Part shown: piece by piece, positions 14,221-14,362 of the stretch
How the letters are laid out: every line of letters starts with the position of its first letter
Numbering within the stretch: position 1 is the stretch's first letter
Assembly (NCBI GenBank): GCA_017530275.1
Contig: JAFXMP010000299.1
Location: forward strand, 1-14,362
Direction of reading: 5' to 3'
DNA: 14,362 nucleotides
Origin: Clostridia bacterium
GTDB taxonomy: Bacteria > Bacillota_A > Clostridia > Christensenellales > Aristaeellaceae
Made by a program: the position numbers and the translations under genes
Notes under the pieces: generated by a model
The model's database searches: none
What the model saw: only the letters and a program-made list of their open reading frames with translations
Told to the model about the DNA's origin: nothing

Positions 14221-14362
14221 CAGGTGGACAATTGGATTATCGAGGCAAAGGACGCTATCCGCACCTTTACCGGGTCTGGTCTTTCCCTCATCTCATCAGA
14301 ACAAGAGACTGTCATCAGCAGTGGTATTGTCGGTGAGGCGTTGAAGGACGGCCTTGACGCAT
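14221..14362 (+). other. plus-strand coding-like segment running off the right edge
   Basis: From 14221 the plus-strand frame is open to the end and reads QVDNWIIEAKDAIRTF, then SLISSEQETVISSGIVGEALKDGLDA. The pattern (VDxWI, then acidic and amphipathic helix) resembles the membrane-proximal start of Cache sensor domains. No start codon with a ribosome site is seen; GTG 14224 is possible but unsupported. The opposite strand here has no convincing coding frame: the GGDEF frame meets a stop near 14294. It may be a displaced part of the neighbouring sensor gene or an unrelated gene. Identity is uncertain. Confidence 0.3.

Overview
The window reads as chromosomal DNA of an anaerobic Firmicute, probably a Clostridia-type gut or rumen bacterium. 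The evidence is the Shine-Dalgarno sites of AGGAGG type, near-consensus sigma-A promoters, a tandem glycine riboswitch ahead of a split-GcvP glycine cleavage operon, and a CUT1 sugar transporter without its own ATPase. The genus cannot be read from the sequence. I see no tRNA, rRNA, CRISPR array or transposase.

Left part (1-5407), apparently peptidoglycan-sugar salvage. The window opens inside a YfeW/PBP4B-like serine hydrolase. A strong promoter (TTGACG-17-TATAAT, 886-914) follows, with a 14-bp perfect palindrome just after the predicted +1 that looks like an operator. It drives a secreted sugar-binding protein. Next come a rho-independent terminator, a perfect 22-bp hairpin, two MalF/MalG-type permeases overlapping by 1 nt, a repeat element and anmK (1,6-anhydro-MurNAc kinase). 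YfeW is encoded beside murQ-murP in E. coli and AnmK feeds the same MurNAc-6-phosphate pool, so the transporter probably carries MurNAc, anhydro-MurNAc or a muropeptide sugar. The substrate is inferred, not shown.

Middle part (5428-12577), glycine cleavage. An extended -10 promoter (5428-5456) starts a leader with two glycine aptamers (5472-5553 and 5562-5645) and an intrinsic terminator (5649-5689). The seven bases of aptamer II that would close the terminator base belong to its conserved core, which fits a glycine-ON switch. The operon is gcvT, gcvH, gcvPA, gcvPB, lplA, lpdA. It holds all four glycine cleavage components plus a lipoate ligase that can charge GcvH with scavenged lipoate. A second copy of the repeat family lies between gcvT and gcvH.

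Right part (12578-14362), signalling-gene wreckage on the minus strand. A 5'-truncated dCache-HAMP-GGDEF protein is followed by a fragment of an SBP_bac_3-type sensor domain that has an in-frame TAG and is cut at both ends. To the right of the GGDEF gene's breakpoint (about 14220) the coding signal switches to the plus strand. This suggests an inversion, another rearrangement or an assembly join.

Most unusual points: two intra-operon hairpin elements with arms built from the same AGAGTT heptads; the 22-bp hairpin and a half-copy of it at the cut end of the sensor fragment; the possible intragenic inversion at 14220; and the proposed muropeptide-sugar ABC system.
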